From Calothrix sp. PCC 7103 (lineage in GTDB: Bacteria > Cyanobacteriota > Cyanobacteriia > Cyanobacteriales > Nostocaceae), in NCBI RefSeq assembly GCF_000331305.1, contig NZ_KB217478.1:676904-740903 (forward strand): a stretch of 64,000 nt of DNA, in the 5' to 3' direction. Shown here one piece after another: positions 18,053 through 27,356 of the stretch (position 1 is its first letter; every line of letters starts with the position of its first letter). Below the pieces are notes generated by a model. The model did no database searches, was not told the DNA's origin, and saw only the letters and a list, made by a program, of their open reading frames with translations. The position numbers and the translations under genes were made by a program.

Positions 18053-18851
18053 AATACTCGTGACCTTTCAAAAAACTTTGTTGTTCGATAGTAATTTTGT
18101 TCAAGCCATGCTGCATAAGTAAGTCTTTTACTTTTTGAACTCGACCATCCAAGTCGTGAACTTCCAAGACAACTTGCTTAATTTTGTGCCAATCTTGTGC
18201 TGCAATTCCCAGTAGTACATCTAACTCACTTCTTTCTACATCTATTTTGAGTAAATCTATTTGCTCAATGTTTTGCTCGCGTATTATTTCTGATAGTGTT
18301 CTTACTTGACAAGTTACTTGTGTAGCCTGAAATGCTTTATTAATTTTTAGATCGAGAATAAACGCGCCTACAAAGGGAGGTATCCAACGTAACCAGCAAA
18401 TAAATGCAGGCGCCTCCTTAAGGTTATTAAGAGCCACTTTTTTGATTAAATTTCGCTGATACTGAGAATCATCGGGGTATAGTGTTGACCAACCTGTACA
18501 ATTTGGGTAGTATGTAAAATTTACTATTCTAGGACTATGTGAAAGTCCGTATGGAAATATTTGAATTTTTTCTGAACTAAGCCTCTGAACATTGCACTGA
18601 AGAATTTTAAATATTTCAGATACAGGCTCGAAGGCATAAATATTTACATTATTATTGCAAAATTTACTTGCGTACAATGTAAATAAACCAATATTTGCTC
18701 CGACATCAAATACAGTGGCACCTTCATATAACTTAATACCGTTTTTAAAGTACAAAGGCATTTCGTCATATAAGAACTCAACTTCCTCTCGATTTTTATA
18801 AAATATTTTGGCGCCATTGGGGAGTATGAGTTCTGGGATTGAATTGGGCAT
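18030..18851 (-). CDS. FkbM family methyltransferase
   Basis: A 273-residue protein with an S-adenosylmethionine-binding fold: TVFDVGANIGLFTLYASKF (motif I, near residues 45-65), YAFEPVSEIFKILQCNV, and the FkbM hallmark IDLLKIDVERSELDVLLGI near residue 205. It is expected to O-methylate a sugar, lipid or secondary metabolite. It is convergent with the acyl-AMP ligase fusion, and the two coding regions overlap by 23 bp at their ends. This suggests a common pathway but not co-transcription. A GCACAGGC hairpin lies just upstream. Confidence 0.88.
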   Translation of the reverse strand: MPNSIPELILPNGAKIFYKNREEVEFLYDEMPLYFKNGIKLYEGATVFDVGANIGLFTLYASKFCNNNVNIYAFEPVSEIFKILQCNVQRLSSEKIQIFPYGLSHSPRIVNFTYYPNCTGWSTLYPDDSQYQRNLIKKVALNNLKEAPAFICWLRWIPPFVGAFILDLKINKAFQATQVTCQVRTLSEIIREQNIEQIDLLKIDVERSELDVLLGIAAQDWHKIKQVVLEVHDLDGRVQKVKDLLMQHGLNKITIEQQSFLKGHEYFNVYALR

Positions 18852-18867
18852 AGTTTATGTATCTATA

Positions 18868-18889
18868 GCACAGGCATTCCGGCCTGTGC
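18868..18889. repeat. Hairpin GCACAGGC...GCCTGTGC
   Basis: Perfect 8-bp arms with a 6-nt loop between the TPR gene and the FkbM gene, of the same family as 3709-3730. It could end TPR-side readthrough but has no T-run. Confidence 0.5.
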
Positions 18890-18907
18890 CACGGGAATAA
18901 ATAATTA

Positions 18908-19711
18908 CTATTGTAATTTTAGAAATTTTTCTAATGCGCTGACCATGCTGGGAGACCAACGACGGACATTTTTAACCCAGTTTATATCTCGGTAGCGGGG
19001 ATCAAGACCAACTGCGGCAACCCAGTTACTTTCTGCTTCTCCTTGTTGACCTTTTTCCCATAGTGCTGCGGTAATTGAGGCACGCACGTCGGCGAATTTG
19101 GGATATTTACGAAGAATATTTTTCATTTGGTGGATTGCTTCGTCTTTTTCGCCTGATTCATATAATGCTAGAGCATAGTTAGCACGGGCGAAAGCGAAGT
19201 TCGGTGCAATATCTGCTGATTTTTTGTAGTCAGCAATGGCTTCTTGCCATTTTCCTAAACCTGCTTCAGCATTACCTCGGTTGTTGTATGCCATTGCGTC
19301 GTTGGGATCGATTTCTAGTAAATGATTATAGTCAGCGATGGCTTCTTCCCAACGTCCTAAGCCTTCTAATGCTGTGCCACGATTTAAATATGGGTCTGTT
19401 ACGTTCGGCGCCAGTTTAACTGCATTATTATAATCTACAAGAGCTTCTTGTAATTTATTTTGACTGACGCGCGAGTTACCACGGTTGCTCCAAACTGCTG
19501 CATTTGTGGGGTCTTGTTCGAGCATTTGTGTCCAGTAGTTTTCTGCGGTCGCGAAGTCTCCTTCGTCTGTTGCGGCAAAAGCTTTGTTTCCTAGTTCATC
19601 GCGCAGTTGTATTTGTTCGGGGGTTAGGTTTGCTTGAGACTGCGCTATAGCAGGTTTACTCCACCCAAATAATAAAAATATGCTTAAGATAACAGCGATT
19701 AACTTGACCAT
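18908..19711 (-). CDS. Exported TPR-repeat protein
   Basis: A 267-residue protein with an N-terminal signal peptide (hydrophobic VILSIFLLFGW, cleavage probably after PAIA at about residue 23). About five tetratricopeptide repeats follow (for example AVWSNRGNSRVSQNKLQEAL, DPYLNRGTALEGLGRWEEAI, MAYNNRGNAEAGLGKWQEAI). It probably sits in the periplasm or thylakoid lumen as a protein-interaction scaffold. It lies downstream of ruvB on the same strand but is separated from it by an 82-bp hairpin repeat, so it is likely transcribed on its own. Specific partner unknown. Confidence 0.85.
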   Translation of the reverse strand: MVKLIAVILSIFLLFGWSKPAIAQSQANLTPEQIQLRDELGNKAFAATDEGDFATAENYWTQMLEQDPTNAAVWSNRGNSRVSQNKLQEALVDYNNAVKLAPNVTDPYLNRGTALEGLGRWEEAIADYNHLLEIDPNDAMAYNNRGNAEAGLGKWQEAIADYKKSADIAPNFAFARANYALALYESGEKDEAIHQMKNILRKYPKFADVRASITAALWEKGQQGEAESNWVAAVGLDPRYRDINWVKNVRRWSPSMVSALEKFLKLQ

Positions 19712-19761
19712 TTGTTTTAATCATCTTTCAACTTTAATTATTATGCAGTAGAGACGCGATT

Positions 19762-19843
19762 GTAGGTTGGGTGGAGCGCGAGTGCGTAACCCAACATCTG
19801 ACCTTGTAATAGGTGTTGGGTTACGTTCCTCCACCCAACCTAC
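19762..19843. repeat. Large hairpin GTAGGTTGGGTGGAG...CTCCACCCAACCTAC
   Basis: Nested inverted repeats (GTAGGTTGGGTGGAG with CTCCACCCAACCTAC, and GTAACCCAACA with TGTTGGGTTAC) form an 82-bp hairpin. It overlaps the ruvB stop codon by a few bases. This is a classic cyanobacterial dispersed palindrome, and a decayed copy lies at 32364-32400. Confidence 0.7.
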
Positions 19844-20994
19844 AGAAGTGATAGCTGTTCTGAGGATGAACCTTGTTTGAAGCCCATGTGTTTGTATGCT
19901 GCTTGTGTGGCTGTTCTTCCGCGTGGTGTTCGGCTTAAGTAACCTATTTGCATGAGGTATGGTTCGTATACTTCTTCTATTGTTTGTGTATCTTCGCCTG
20001 TTGCGGCTGCTATTGTTTCTATTCCAACTGGACCGCCGTTAAATTGTTCAATTATTACACTCAACATTTTACGGTCTGTCCAGTCTAAGCCACATGGGTC
20101 TACTTGAAATAGTTCTAGTGCTTCGGCTGCGACAACTTTTGTTATTTCACCACATTCTTTTACTTCCGCATAATCACGTACACGTCTTAGTAATCTATTA
20201 GCTATACGTGGTGTTCCACGCGCACGACGAGCTACTTCTTGTGCGCCTTCTTCGTTTATGGGAGTGTTAAGTAGTTGAGCGCTACGGATAACTATTTTGC
20301 TGAGTTCTTCTGGTTCATAGAAGCGCAGTTTTTGCACTAAACCAAATCTATCGCGAAGTGGTGAGGTTAATGCTCCAACTCTTGTTGTGGCCCCGACTAA
20401 AGTAAATTTTACTAAGGGTATACTACGAGTTTTGGCGGTTGTACCTTTACCAACAGTGATATCCAGACGATAATCTTCCATCGCTGGGTATAAAATTTCT
20501 TCAGCCATTCGCGATAAACGGTGAATTTCATCGATAAATAATACATCGCCAGGTTTTAAACCAATTAGCAATCCTGCAATATCACGGGGACGCTCTAAAG
20601 CAGGTGCGCTGGTTATTTTACAGCCAACGCCCATTTCTGATGCGAGTATCATCGCCATCGTAGTTTTACCAAGCCCAGGTGGCCCATATAGTAATAAATG
20701 GTCGAGAACTTCGTTACGTGATTTTGCCGCTTTTATTGCTATTTCTAATACATCCTTTAAATCTTTTTGACCGATATAGTCACCAAATCGATGTGGACGA
20801 ATACTATCTTCTTGTTTGCCTTGTTCGTCTACTTTTGCTTCGGGTTGCAATAGAGCATTATCTGTTGAGGCCTCGGATGGCGCCAAATCTGGTGTTGGCT
20901 CTGATGCTTTTTTTGACTCCCTTGGACGTTTTTGGCGTTTTGGTTGTGGCTCGTCAGGGTTCTGTGACTGTTGTCTTGAGGAGATGATAGCCAT
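19840..20994 (-). CDS. ruvB: Holliday junction branch-migration helicase RuvB
   Basis: A 384-residue AAA+ ATPase. After a 60-residue charged, low-complexity N-terminal extension (Pro/Lys/Glu-rich, usual in cyanobacterial RuvB), the family core starts at [11 protein letters not shown]. Walker A is GPPGLGKT (104-111), Walker [10 protein letters not shown], sensor [20 protein letters not shown], and the C-terminal winged helix contains [17 protein letters not shown]. It drives branch migration of Holliday junctions with RuvA in recombinational repair. ruvA and ruvC are not nearby. It is divergent from hisF, and its stop lies in a hairpin repeat. Confidence 0.98.
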   Translation of the reverse strand: MAIISSRQQSQNPDEPQPKRQKRPRESKKASEPTPDLAPSEASTDNALLQPEAKVDEQGKQEDSIRPHRFGDYIGQKDLKDVLEIAIKAAKSRNEVLDHLLLYGPPGLGKTTMAMILASEMGVGCKITSAPALERPRDIAGLLIGLKPGDVLFIDEIHRLSRMAEEILYPAMEDYRLDITVGKGTTAKTRSIPLVKFTLVGATTRVGALTSPLRDRFGLVQKLRFYEPEELSKIVIRSAQLLNTPINEEGAQEVARRARGTPRIANRLLRRVRDYAEVKECGEITKVVAAEALELFQVDPCGLDWTDRKMLSVIIEQFNGGPVGIETIAAATGEDTQTIEEVYEPYLMQIGYLSRTPRGRTATQAAYKHMGFKQGSSSEQLSLL

Positions 20995-21112
20995 AGTTCG
21001 GTTGGTGGTCAGTAACTTGATGGTTGGGAATGAGAATTGAAAATAATTTTTTTCTTTTGTGGTAGCTCGTCAATTTAAAATTTATTTACAATTTTAAGTC
21101 GGGCAATTACTA

Positions 21113-21118
21113 AGGAGT
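21113..21118 (+). promoter_or_regulatory. hisF ribosome binding site
   Basis: AAGGAG 12 bases before the hisF ATG supports that start, which also gives the family's standard N-terminus. Confidence 0.5.
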
Positions 21119-21130
21119 GTAAAAATTCTC

Positions 21131-21898
21131 ATGCTAGCTAAAAGGATTCTACCGTGTCTGGATGTCAAAGCAGGACGAGTTGTAAAAGGAGTTAACTTTG
21201 TCAACCTCAAAGATGCGGGCGACCCCGTGGAACTAGCGAAGGTTTACAACGAGGCTGGTGCCGATGAGTTAGTATTTCTTGATATTACAGCGACTCATGA
21301 AGATAGAGGCACAATTATTGATGTTGTTTACCGAACCGCAGAGCAGGTATTTATTCCTCTAACTGTAGGTGGTGGTATTCAATCCTTAGAAAATGTTAAA
21401 AATTTGTTACGAGCGGGGGCAGATAAGGTTAGTATTAATTCTGCGGCAGTACGCGACCCTGATTTTATCAATCGTGCTAGTGACCGTTTTGGTAATCAGT
21501 GCATAGTAGTTGCAATCGATGCCCGGAGGAGGCAAAACTCAGAAAACCCAGGTTGGGATGTTTATGTGAGGGGTGGCAGAGAAAATACAGGTATTGATGC
21601 TCTCAATTGGGCACAAGAACTTGAAAAACGTGGCGCCGGGGAATTATTAATTACAAGTATGGACGCTGATGGCACCCAAGCAGGTTACGACTTAGAGCTT
21701 ACCCGTGCTATTGCGACTAGAGTCCAAATTCCTGTTGTTGCCTCTGGTGGCGCCGGAACTTGCGAACACATCCACCAAGCACTAACCGAGGGGAAAGCCG
21801 AAGCTGCCTTACTAGCATCGCTTTTACATTACGGACAACTAACTGTAAGCCAAATCAAAAATTATCTCAACGACAATAAAGTTCCCATCCGAATGTAG
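21131..21898 (+). CDS. hisF: Imidazole glycerol phosphate synthase cyclase subunit HisF
   Basis: A 255-residue (beta/alpha)8 barrel of normal length. Both catalytic aspartates are present: Asp11 in LPCLDVK and Asp130 in VVAIDARR. The phosphate-binding loops TVGGGI and VVASGGAG are intact. With HisH it converts PRFAR and ammonia to IGP and AICAR in histidine synthesis. It is transcribed alone here, divergent from ruvB, with no other his gene in the window, as usual for dispersed cyanobacterial his genes. A hairpin follows the stop. Confidence 0.98.
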   Translation: MLAKRILPCLDVKAGRVVKGVNFVNLKDAGDPVELAKVYNEAGADELVFLDITATHEDRGTIIDVVYRTAEQVFIPLTVGGGIQSLENVKNLLRAGADKVSINSAAVRDPDFINRASDRFGNQCIVVAIDARRRQNSENPGWDVYVRGGRENTGIDALNWAQELEKRGAGELLITSMDADGTQAGYDLELTRAIATRVQIPVVASGGAGTCEHIHQALTEGKAEAALLASLLHYGQLTVSQIKNYLNDNKVPIRM

Positions 21899-21919
21899 CC
21901 CTGATATCTTGCTTAAAAT

Positions 21920-21941
21920 CTAACCACCACAAAGTGGTTAG
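21920..21941 (+). terminator. Hairpin after hisF
   Basis: Perfect 8-bp stem CTAACCAC/GTGGTTAG with a 6-nt loop, 22 bp past the hisF stop. No T-run follows, so intrinsic termination is plausible but not certain. Confidence 0.45.
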
Positions 21942-22001
21942 ACACACTTATCGAAATTAGTGTTAAGCTTGATGAAGAAGAAATAACTTTTATTAAGAAA
22001 A

Positions 22002-22190
22002 ATGTTAGTACCTATATTAATTTTTGATGTAGCGCTGGTTGCCTGGTCGCTACACCTTATGGAAAAAGCAGTAGAACACAAGGAATTTTCCCTAATGCTA
22101 GCTGGAGGGTTGGTAGCAATGGCTGCCGCAGGAATGCTCGTTGTTTACTTCTTAATGGGTCACTGCATGAGCTATCTGTTACAACTGTAA
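22002..22190 (+). CDS. Small two-helix membrane protein
   Basis: A 62-residue protein with two membrane segments (about residues 3-19 and 30-55) separated by a short charged loop, MEKAVEHKEFS. It resembles small conserved cyanobacterial hypothetical proteins; no function is known to me. The gene lies between hisF and tRNA-Ala. Compact size, clear membrane topology and an ATG about 100 bp after hisF support it as a real gene. Confidence 0.6.
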   Translation: MLVPILIFDVALVAWSLHLMEKAVEHKEFSLMLAGGLVAMAAAGMLVVYFLMGHCMSYLLQL

Positions 22191-22302
22191 ATGCGTAATC
22201 ATATCTAAACATTCTTATATAATTATTAATTCTCAGTACGATTAATTATTCTCATCAAACACATCAGGTATCAACATAACTGAGATTTGAAGTCGCATTT
22301 TA

Positions 22303-22333
22303 TTGACATAAGAGCAAATATTTGGGATATAAT
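22303..22333 (+). promoter_or_regulatory. Consensus promoter of tRNA-Ala
   Basis: TTGACA (22303-22308) and TATAAT (22328-22333), both exact consensus hexamers, with a longish 19-bp spacer. The -10 ends 11 bp before the mature tRNA 5' end. Confidence 0.75.
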
Positions 22334-22344
22334 GAGAAAATTAC

Positions 22345-22417
22345 GGGGTCATAGCTCAGTTGGTAGAGCGCTACAATGGCATTGTAGAGGTCAGCGGTTC
22401 GATCCCGCTTGGCTCCA
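22345..22417 (+). tRNA. tRNA-Ala (anticodon GGC)
   Basis: A 73-nt cloverleaf. Acceptor stem GGGGTCA pairs with TGGCTCC and contains the alanine identity pair G3:U70. The D-arm is AGCTCAGTTGGTAGAGC. Anticodon stem CTACA/TGTAG encloses the loop ATGGCAT (anticodon GGC). The T-arm is AGCGGTTCGATCCCGCT, discriminator A73. CCA is not encoded. Confidence 0.97.
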
Positions 22418-22510
22418 CTTGTGCAATGACAATTTATACTTGATTTGACTTTTCAAACATCCTCTAAGATGCTTCGTTCCTCAGCATGACAATTAATAAA
22501 ATAACCCATC

Positions 22511-22537
22511 TGTTACATCCGTTTATCATTCGTTGCT
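22511..22537. repeat. Copy of the AACGGATG dispersed repeat
   Basis: On the minus strand it reads AACGAATGATAAACGGATG and TAAC, sharing both words with the repeat at 4393-4430. It lies between tRNA-Ala and the end of the SWIM gene. Confidence 0.35.
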
Positions 22538-22545
22538 AGGTGGTT

Positions 22546-23382
22546 CTATATCAAATTTTGTTTACCCTTTACCCGTTTATATAATTCCTCCATCGTTTCG
22601 ATAAACGAATTATCTTTATGCCAGAAAGGAGGAAAATCACCTTGCTTTTTAATGACAATCGCAGAAACTGTGCTGCTTGCTTTAATATCAATGGTTTGAG
22701 GTAATCGCTTGGCGCCTAACCAAAATTCTCTAACACGCGGTTTTTCATTAATTACTTGCTTTTCTAATTTGGTGTAGAGCGAAGCTGAAGCTTCGACTAA
22801 GAGTTCCTTTTCATTCAATTCTTCAGATAAAACTTTTCCTAAAGGTGTTTTCGCTAGCTTTTCTTGCAGTTCGGTTTTTGATAATCCCCGCAGTTCAAAT
22901 AAGAGAAATGGATTCTCATCTAGTTGAGAAGCAACTAAATAATATACTCCAGCAATATGTTTACAGGGATTCGCATAATCTGGACAAGAACATTTAGTTT
23001 TAAAGTCTCTATCGCTATATGGCAATAAATGTAGTCCTAAATTAGAAAAAGTATCTTCGATGTTTTCTGGGACTTCATTTAGCATCAATCTAGAAACAAT
23101 GCTTGCTTTGGATGATATTTCCTTAACAACATCATTCCAGCGCGCTTTTGCAATAGGTGTAATTTCAATAGAAATGTTGTATGTTGGTTCTTTATAAACA
23201 CCAAAATAAGGATTTACTGACCCTCTTACCTTAGCTGTGATTTTATTACTATCTATCTCGAAGCTCTTAACCTTGCCTCCACTTGCATAAGAACGACCAC
23301 GTTGCAATCTAGCTGAATCGGTAAATGATTCTAGCGCATCAATAAAACGTGTACCCCACCAAGTTCGCGAAAATTTACTCAT
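22546..23382 (-). CDS. SWIM zinc-finger protein
   Basis: A 278-residue protein with a SWIM finger, CxC-x6-CxH: Cys131, Cys133, Cys140 and His142 in KCSCPDYANPCKHIAG. The N-terminus (FSRTWWGTRFIDALE) is typical of SWIM proteins paired with SNF2 helicases in cyanobacteria and actinobacteria. Its start is 3 bp after the stop of the SNF2 gene, so the two form one operon and probably one DNA- or protein-remodelling complex. The SWIM domain likely binds DNA or protein. The exact role is unknown. Confidence 0.9.
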   Translation of the reverse strand: MSKFSRTWWGTRFIDALESFTDSARLQRGRSYASGGKVKSFEIDSNKITAKVRGSVNPYFGVYKEPTYNISIEITPIAKARWNDVVKEISSKASIVSRLMLNEVPENIEDTFSNLGLHLLPYSDRDFKTKCSCPDYANPCKHIAGVYYLVASQLDENPFLLFELRGLSKTELQEKLAKTPLGKVLSEELNEKELLVEASASLYTKLEKQVINEKPRVREFWLGAKRLPQTIDIKASSTVSAIVIKKQGDFPPFWHKDNSFIETMEELYKRVKGKQNLI

Positions 23383-23385
23383 ATT

Positions 23386-26300
23386 TTACTCCAATAGCGC
23401 GCTTTTATTTAATGCAATTAGTTGTTTAAATGCTTCGTTATCTAACTCGGTCAACCAAGACTCATCACTACCCACAACCGCAGAAGATAGTTTCTTTTTA
23501 TCTTCTATCATCGAATCTATTTTTTCTTCTAATGTGCCTATTGCTACAAATTTATGTACAAACACATTCTTTTTTTGACCTATCCGAAATGCTCGGTCAG
23601 TTGCTTGGTCTTCGACTGCTGGGTTCCACCAACGGTCATAATGAAAAACATGGTTTGCTTTGGTTAGTGTAATTCCAACTCCTCCTGCTTTGAGCGAAAG
23701 TATAAATACTGATGGTTCTGTCTCTGGGTCTTGAAATTCTGCTATCATTTTTTCTCGACGCTGGCGCCCTGTTCCCCCATGTAAATAGTACGTGTTACAA
23801 TGAAGAGTATGTTTAATGCGTTTTTCTAACCCTTCACATATATCTGTAAATTGGCTGAAAATCAATAAACTTTCACCTTCTGCAATAGCTTCTTCTACCA
23901 TTTCTGCCAAACGACTTAGTTTATGCGAACGTTCTGGTAAAAACTCACTACCATCTTGTAAAAACTGTGCTGGGTGGTTACAAATTTGCTTCAACTTCAT
24001 TAATGTTGCTAATATCAAACCTTTACGTTCAATACCTTCTATATTCTCGATTTTATCTTCTACATCTTTAACAACTGCCTCATATAATGAAGCTTGTTCT
24101 TTGGTTAAATTCGTATAAAGCTTTTGTTCGACTTTATCGGGTAAATCGTTGATAATTGATGTATCTGTTTTCACTCTACGTAATATTAAGGGTTCTACTA
24201 GCTTCTTTAAAGTAGTAGATTTAACTTTGCTATTGTTTTTTTGAATTGGAATCTCAAACGATTTACGAAACTGCGCTTCTTTACCTAAATATCCTGGGTT
24301 CAAAAAGTTGAAAATTGACCATAAGTCTAATAATCTATTTTCGACAGGAGTTCCCGTCAAAGCTAAACGATGTTTGGCATGAAGTTTTAAAATGGCTTTA
24401 GTTTGTGCAGCTTTGGGATTTTTGATATTTTGTGCTTCATCCAGTACAACTCGCTGCCATTCAAACCCACTTAATAGCTTTTCATCTTTACGCGCGAGGG
24501 TAAACGAAGTAATTACAACATCGTACTGTAAACACAGAGTTTTGAATACCTCATTTTGATTACGACTGGCGCCGTGATGTACCATAACTTTAAGATGTGG
24601 AGCAAACCGAGCAATTTCTCGCTGCCAATTTCCCACAACCGAAGTTGGGGCAATTAATAATGTAGGGAACAAACTCTTACTGCCATTGCTATTTTCTCGT
24701 TCTTGAATAAGTCGTGCGATTACTTGCAAAGACTTGCCAAGTCCCATATCATCGGCAAGACAACCATTTAATCCCAAATTTTCCAAATAACTCAACCACG
24801 ATACACCTCGCTTTTGATATTCGCGTAAAGTTCCTTGGAGTTGCGCTAAATCAGAAATTGGTTCAAACTTAGTTTTATCGTGTAATTTAGACATCATCGA
24901 CGATAAAAACTCGTCGTGTTCAACTTCCCAATCATCTTCTTGTGCAGTACGCTGTAAAAACTCCAGCATCGTCATTTCTGGTTTCTCGTCACCATGAGAT
25001 TGCCAAAACTCCAAAAAATGCTGCATTTTATCTCTGTCGAGTTCCATCCACTGACCACGAAAATGCACCAAAGGTGTTTTAGCGTTAACTAATTGCTCCC
25101 ATTCTTGAGGTGTAACTTGCTGCTCCCCTATTGCCAGTTGATACTCATATTGTACTAGTGAGTCAAAGCTGAAATATCCTTTATTATCAACTTTACTCGC
25201 AGACTTTCCTTTATTTGATGCTTTAAGGCGAATTTTAGCACGTCGGCGCCCAGCGGGAGTATACCAAGCAGGTACAATCACCTTAAAACCAGCATCTTCC
25301 AACACCCACGCACTTTCTTTCAGAAAATCAAACGCTTCTTCTAAACTTACACGTAGTTCACATGGATATTCTGTTTCCATACCCTGCCATAATTTAGGAT
25401 ACATTCGCGCTGCATATCCGAGATTAAGCAGTACATTTGTCTCAAAATTGTGACCAAACTTTTTACTGACGTTTGTTTTCTCTTTCGGACTCATCGACCA
25501 GTATTCAGAAAGCGCTAATTTTAACGAAGGGTCTTTTTTATCAGCGACTAAAAATTGAATATGCCAATCATCAATTGTATCAGGATGGGCAGAATGTAAC
25601 TGAAAGCCTATATTGAAAGAAGCATCATGAGAAGTGCGAGTTATTTTATGCTTCCATACCAACCATTGCTTGAACTCGTCAAAACTTATATTGCTTTTGA
25701 GAGGGTTGTATTGATGGGCATAAAAACAGTAATTAACTAAAGAATCGTCAATTTGCTTATCAAATGCAACCGTAGAAGGGGTGTGAGTAACGATATCATG
25801 AAGCAAATATTCACTAAAGTGCCGTAATAAAGTTTCTTTATCAAAAAAATCCACAACTTTACTTGGTACTGAAATACCAGCTACGCAAATTAATGGCATG
25901 TAATCAACATACCTTTTTAAATTACTTTCATACTCCTCAGAAATAATTTCCCAAGTCGCGTAAATTTCAAAAGTGTTTTTCGCTCGCTGTCGATATTTCA
26001 AAGCGGGAATATAATGGTCTTTTAAAATAACCTGCTTAAAAACTTGGGTATAATGGTACCAAAATAGTAAATCTGAACCCAGTTGAATATCAGTTCTATT
26101 ATATAGTGCTAAAAAGTGAATCTCATTTAGAAGTTGACCGACATTAACTGCATCTGAGTACTTGGCGCCGACTTTAACAGAAACTACAGTCTTATAACAA
26201 TCAACCTGCCAATATTGAAAACTATCATATTCTAAAATATCAGCTTCTTCCAAATATCTTGTCATTTCTGGAGAAGGAAGCGGGCTATTTTCAGCAGTTG

Positions 26301-26532
26301 GTAACGCAAAATATTTAGGAGAGATGCGTTGACTTAGAGTTGCTACTGTCTCTTTTATACCTACATCTTGTATCAAAAAACTTACTAATTCATCTTTTAA
26401 TAAATGACCTGGATGGGTCTTATTCGTTTTAGCTTTGGTTTCAATAGGAGTTTCAACCCACAGGTAAAACGAACCTGCTTGAATAAATTCAGTAGAAGCA
26501 TCAGGTATCCAAGTGCCGTGAATAACTTTCAT
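23386..26532 (-). CDS. SNF2-family DEAD/DEAH helicase (DUF3670 type)
   Basis: A 1048-residue Swi2/Snf2 ATPase. The N-terminal ~550 residues include the SNF2-associated DUF3670-like region. The motor carries DDMGLGKS (Lys600), DEAQNIKNP (Asp698), LTGTPVENRLLDLWSIFNFL and the C-terminal LSLKAGGVGITLTKANHVF...DRAFRIGQ. It is expected to translocate on double-stranded DNA and remodel bound proteins, perhaps RNA polymerase as for RapA/HepA. It forms an operon with the SWIM protein just downstream. No nuclease, methyltransferase or other defence gene accompanies it, so a housekeeping role is more likely. Confidence 0.93.
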   Translation of the reverse strand: MKVIHGTWIPDASTEFIQAGSFYLWVETPIETKAKTNKTHPGHLLKDELVSFLIQDVGIKETVATLSQRISPKYFALPTAENSPLPSPEMTRYLEEADILEYDSFQYWQVDCYKTVVSVKVGAKYSDAVNVGQLLNEIHFLALYNRTDIQLGSDLLFWYHYTQVFKQVILKDHYIPALKYRQRAKNTFEIYATWEIISEEYESNLKRYVDYMPLICVAGISVPSKVVDFFDKETLLRHFSEYLLHDIVTHTPSTVAFDKQIDDSLVNYCFYAHQYNPLKSNISFDEFKQWLVWKHKITRTSHDASFNIGFQLHSAHPDTIDDWHIQFLVADKKDPSLKLALSEYWSMSPKEKTNVSKKFGHNFETNVLLNLGYAARMYPKLWQGMETEYPCELRVSLEEAFDFLKESAWVLEDAGFKVIVPAWYTPAGRRRAKIRLKASNKGKSASKVDNKGYFSFDSLVQYEYQLAIGEQQVTPQEWEQLVNAKTPLVHFRGQWMELDRDKMQHFLEFWQSHGDEKPEMTMLEFLQRTAQEDDWEVEHDEFLSSMMSKLHDKTKFEPISDLAQLQGTLREYQKRGVSWLSYLENLGLNGCLADDMGLGKSLQVIARLIQERENSNGSKSLFPTLLIAPTSVVGNWQREIARFAPHLKVMVHHGASRNQNEVFKTLCLQYDVVITSFTLARKDEKLLSGFEWQRVVLDEAQNIKNPKAAQTKAILKLHAKHRLALTGTPVENRLLDLWSIFNFLNPGYLGKEAQFRKSFEIPIQKNNSKVKSTTLKKLVEPLILRRVKTDTSIINDLPDKVEQKLYTNLTKEQASLYEAVVKDVEDKIENIEGIERKGLILATLMKLKQICNHPAQFLQDGSEFLPERSHKLSRLAEMVEEAIAEGESLLIFSQFTDICEGLEKRIKHTLHCNTYYLHGGTGRQRREKMIAEFQDPETEPSVFILSLKAGGVGITLTKANHVFHYDRWWNPAVEDQATDRAFRIGQKKNVFVHKFVAIGTLEEKIDSMIEDKKKLSSAVVGSDESWLTELDNEAFKQLIALNKSALLE

Positions 26533-26701
26533 AGCTAAAGCTCAGGATTATCACGCTTTAAAGGTTAGCATTACTCTACCAAACAACATGTACTGAAACT
26601 TCAAGTGTTAATTAATATAAATTTATTTAAATATGGCGCCTGTTCTTAGTATGTATAGGACATTTGAATTATTGTCATGCTGCATTCAGCATGACAAGCA
26701 T

Positions 26702-27217
26702 TTATATGACTTGCTGGTTAAAGTTAAGCTTAACGAAAGTTTCAAATGCGAAGTAAATCAAAAGGTACCAAGGCATTAACTCTAATTGGAGTCCGTAAAC
26801 TTGCAGTTGTATAAGGCCTAGTGCAAATAATCCAAGCGGTAATACGAATCGTAAGTCTACAAGACCGTTGGTTAATTGTCGAATTTCTTGATTCAAATTA
26901 TAAATAGCGCTGGGTAAATCTGAACCTTCTTTCTCACTGTTCATTCGTACTACTTCACTGGCGCCTGTAACATCAGCAAAAACGATGCCTAGGTTTTGCA
27001 TAATATCCTTAATAGCCTCCAGAGCATGTTCGTGGGTATCGTGATGAACAAGAATGCTACCTGTTTTTTGGTTGTACTCAACGCTGTTAATAAAGCGTGG
27101 CGCCTGTAAAATTGTACTAATGCGTTCCATTTCTTCCTGGTTACGACGTTTATTTGATACTCTTAATCTTGTTCTACCAGGAGTGGTACTAACTACTTGT
27201 GTGTGATGTGTAGACAT
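26702..27217 (-). CDS. HMA2-like domain membrane protein
   Basis: A 171-residue protein. The N-terminal ~80 residues (VVSTTPGRTRLRVSNKRRN, INSVEYNQKTGSILVHHD) form a ferredoxin-like fold similar to heavy-metal-associated domains but without the CxxC metal site, as in HMA2 proteins. A C-terminal hydrophobic hairpin (about residues 120-165) should anchor it in the membrane. Such proteins often accompany P-type ATPases; none is nearby. A second, related protein is encoded at 62285-62824. Function unknown. Confidence 0.7.
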   Translation of the reverse strand: MSTHHTQVVSTTPGRTRLRVSNKRRNQEEMERISTILQAPRFINSVEYNQKTGSILVHHDTHEHALEAIKDIMQNLGIVFADVTGASEVVRMNSEKEGSDLPSAIYNLNQEIRQLTNGLVDLRFVLPLGLFALGLIQLQVYGLQLELMPWYLLIYFAFETFVKLNFNQQVI

Positions 27218-27356
27218 GATATCGGTTGATGTCTATTGTTGGTGTAGTAATATTTTGTTTGAATTAGTTTTTATTGTAATCTTCGTATAGGAAGAATTTT
27301 GTCATATATCTTAATGTATATAGGAGACCGAATTTATTCGGTCTCCACATTATTTG

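Noticed and set aside
15140-18851. Part of a full NRPS/PKS cluster
   Set aside because: No condensation, ketosynthase, acyltransferase or transporter genes are adjacent; the neighbours are housekeeping genes.
22546-26532. SNF2 helicase and SWIM protein as a defence system
   Set aside because: The pair is widespread as a two-gene unit, and no nuclease, methyltransferase or phospholipase gene accompanies it as in DISARM-like systems.
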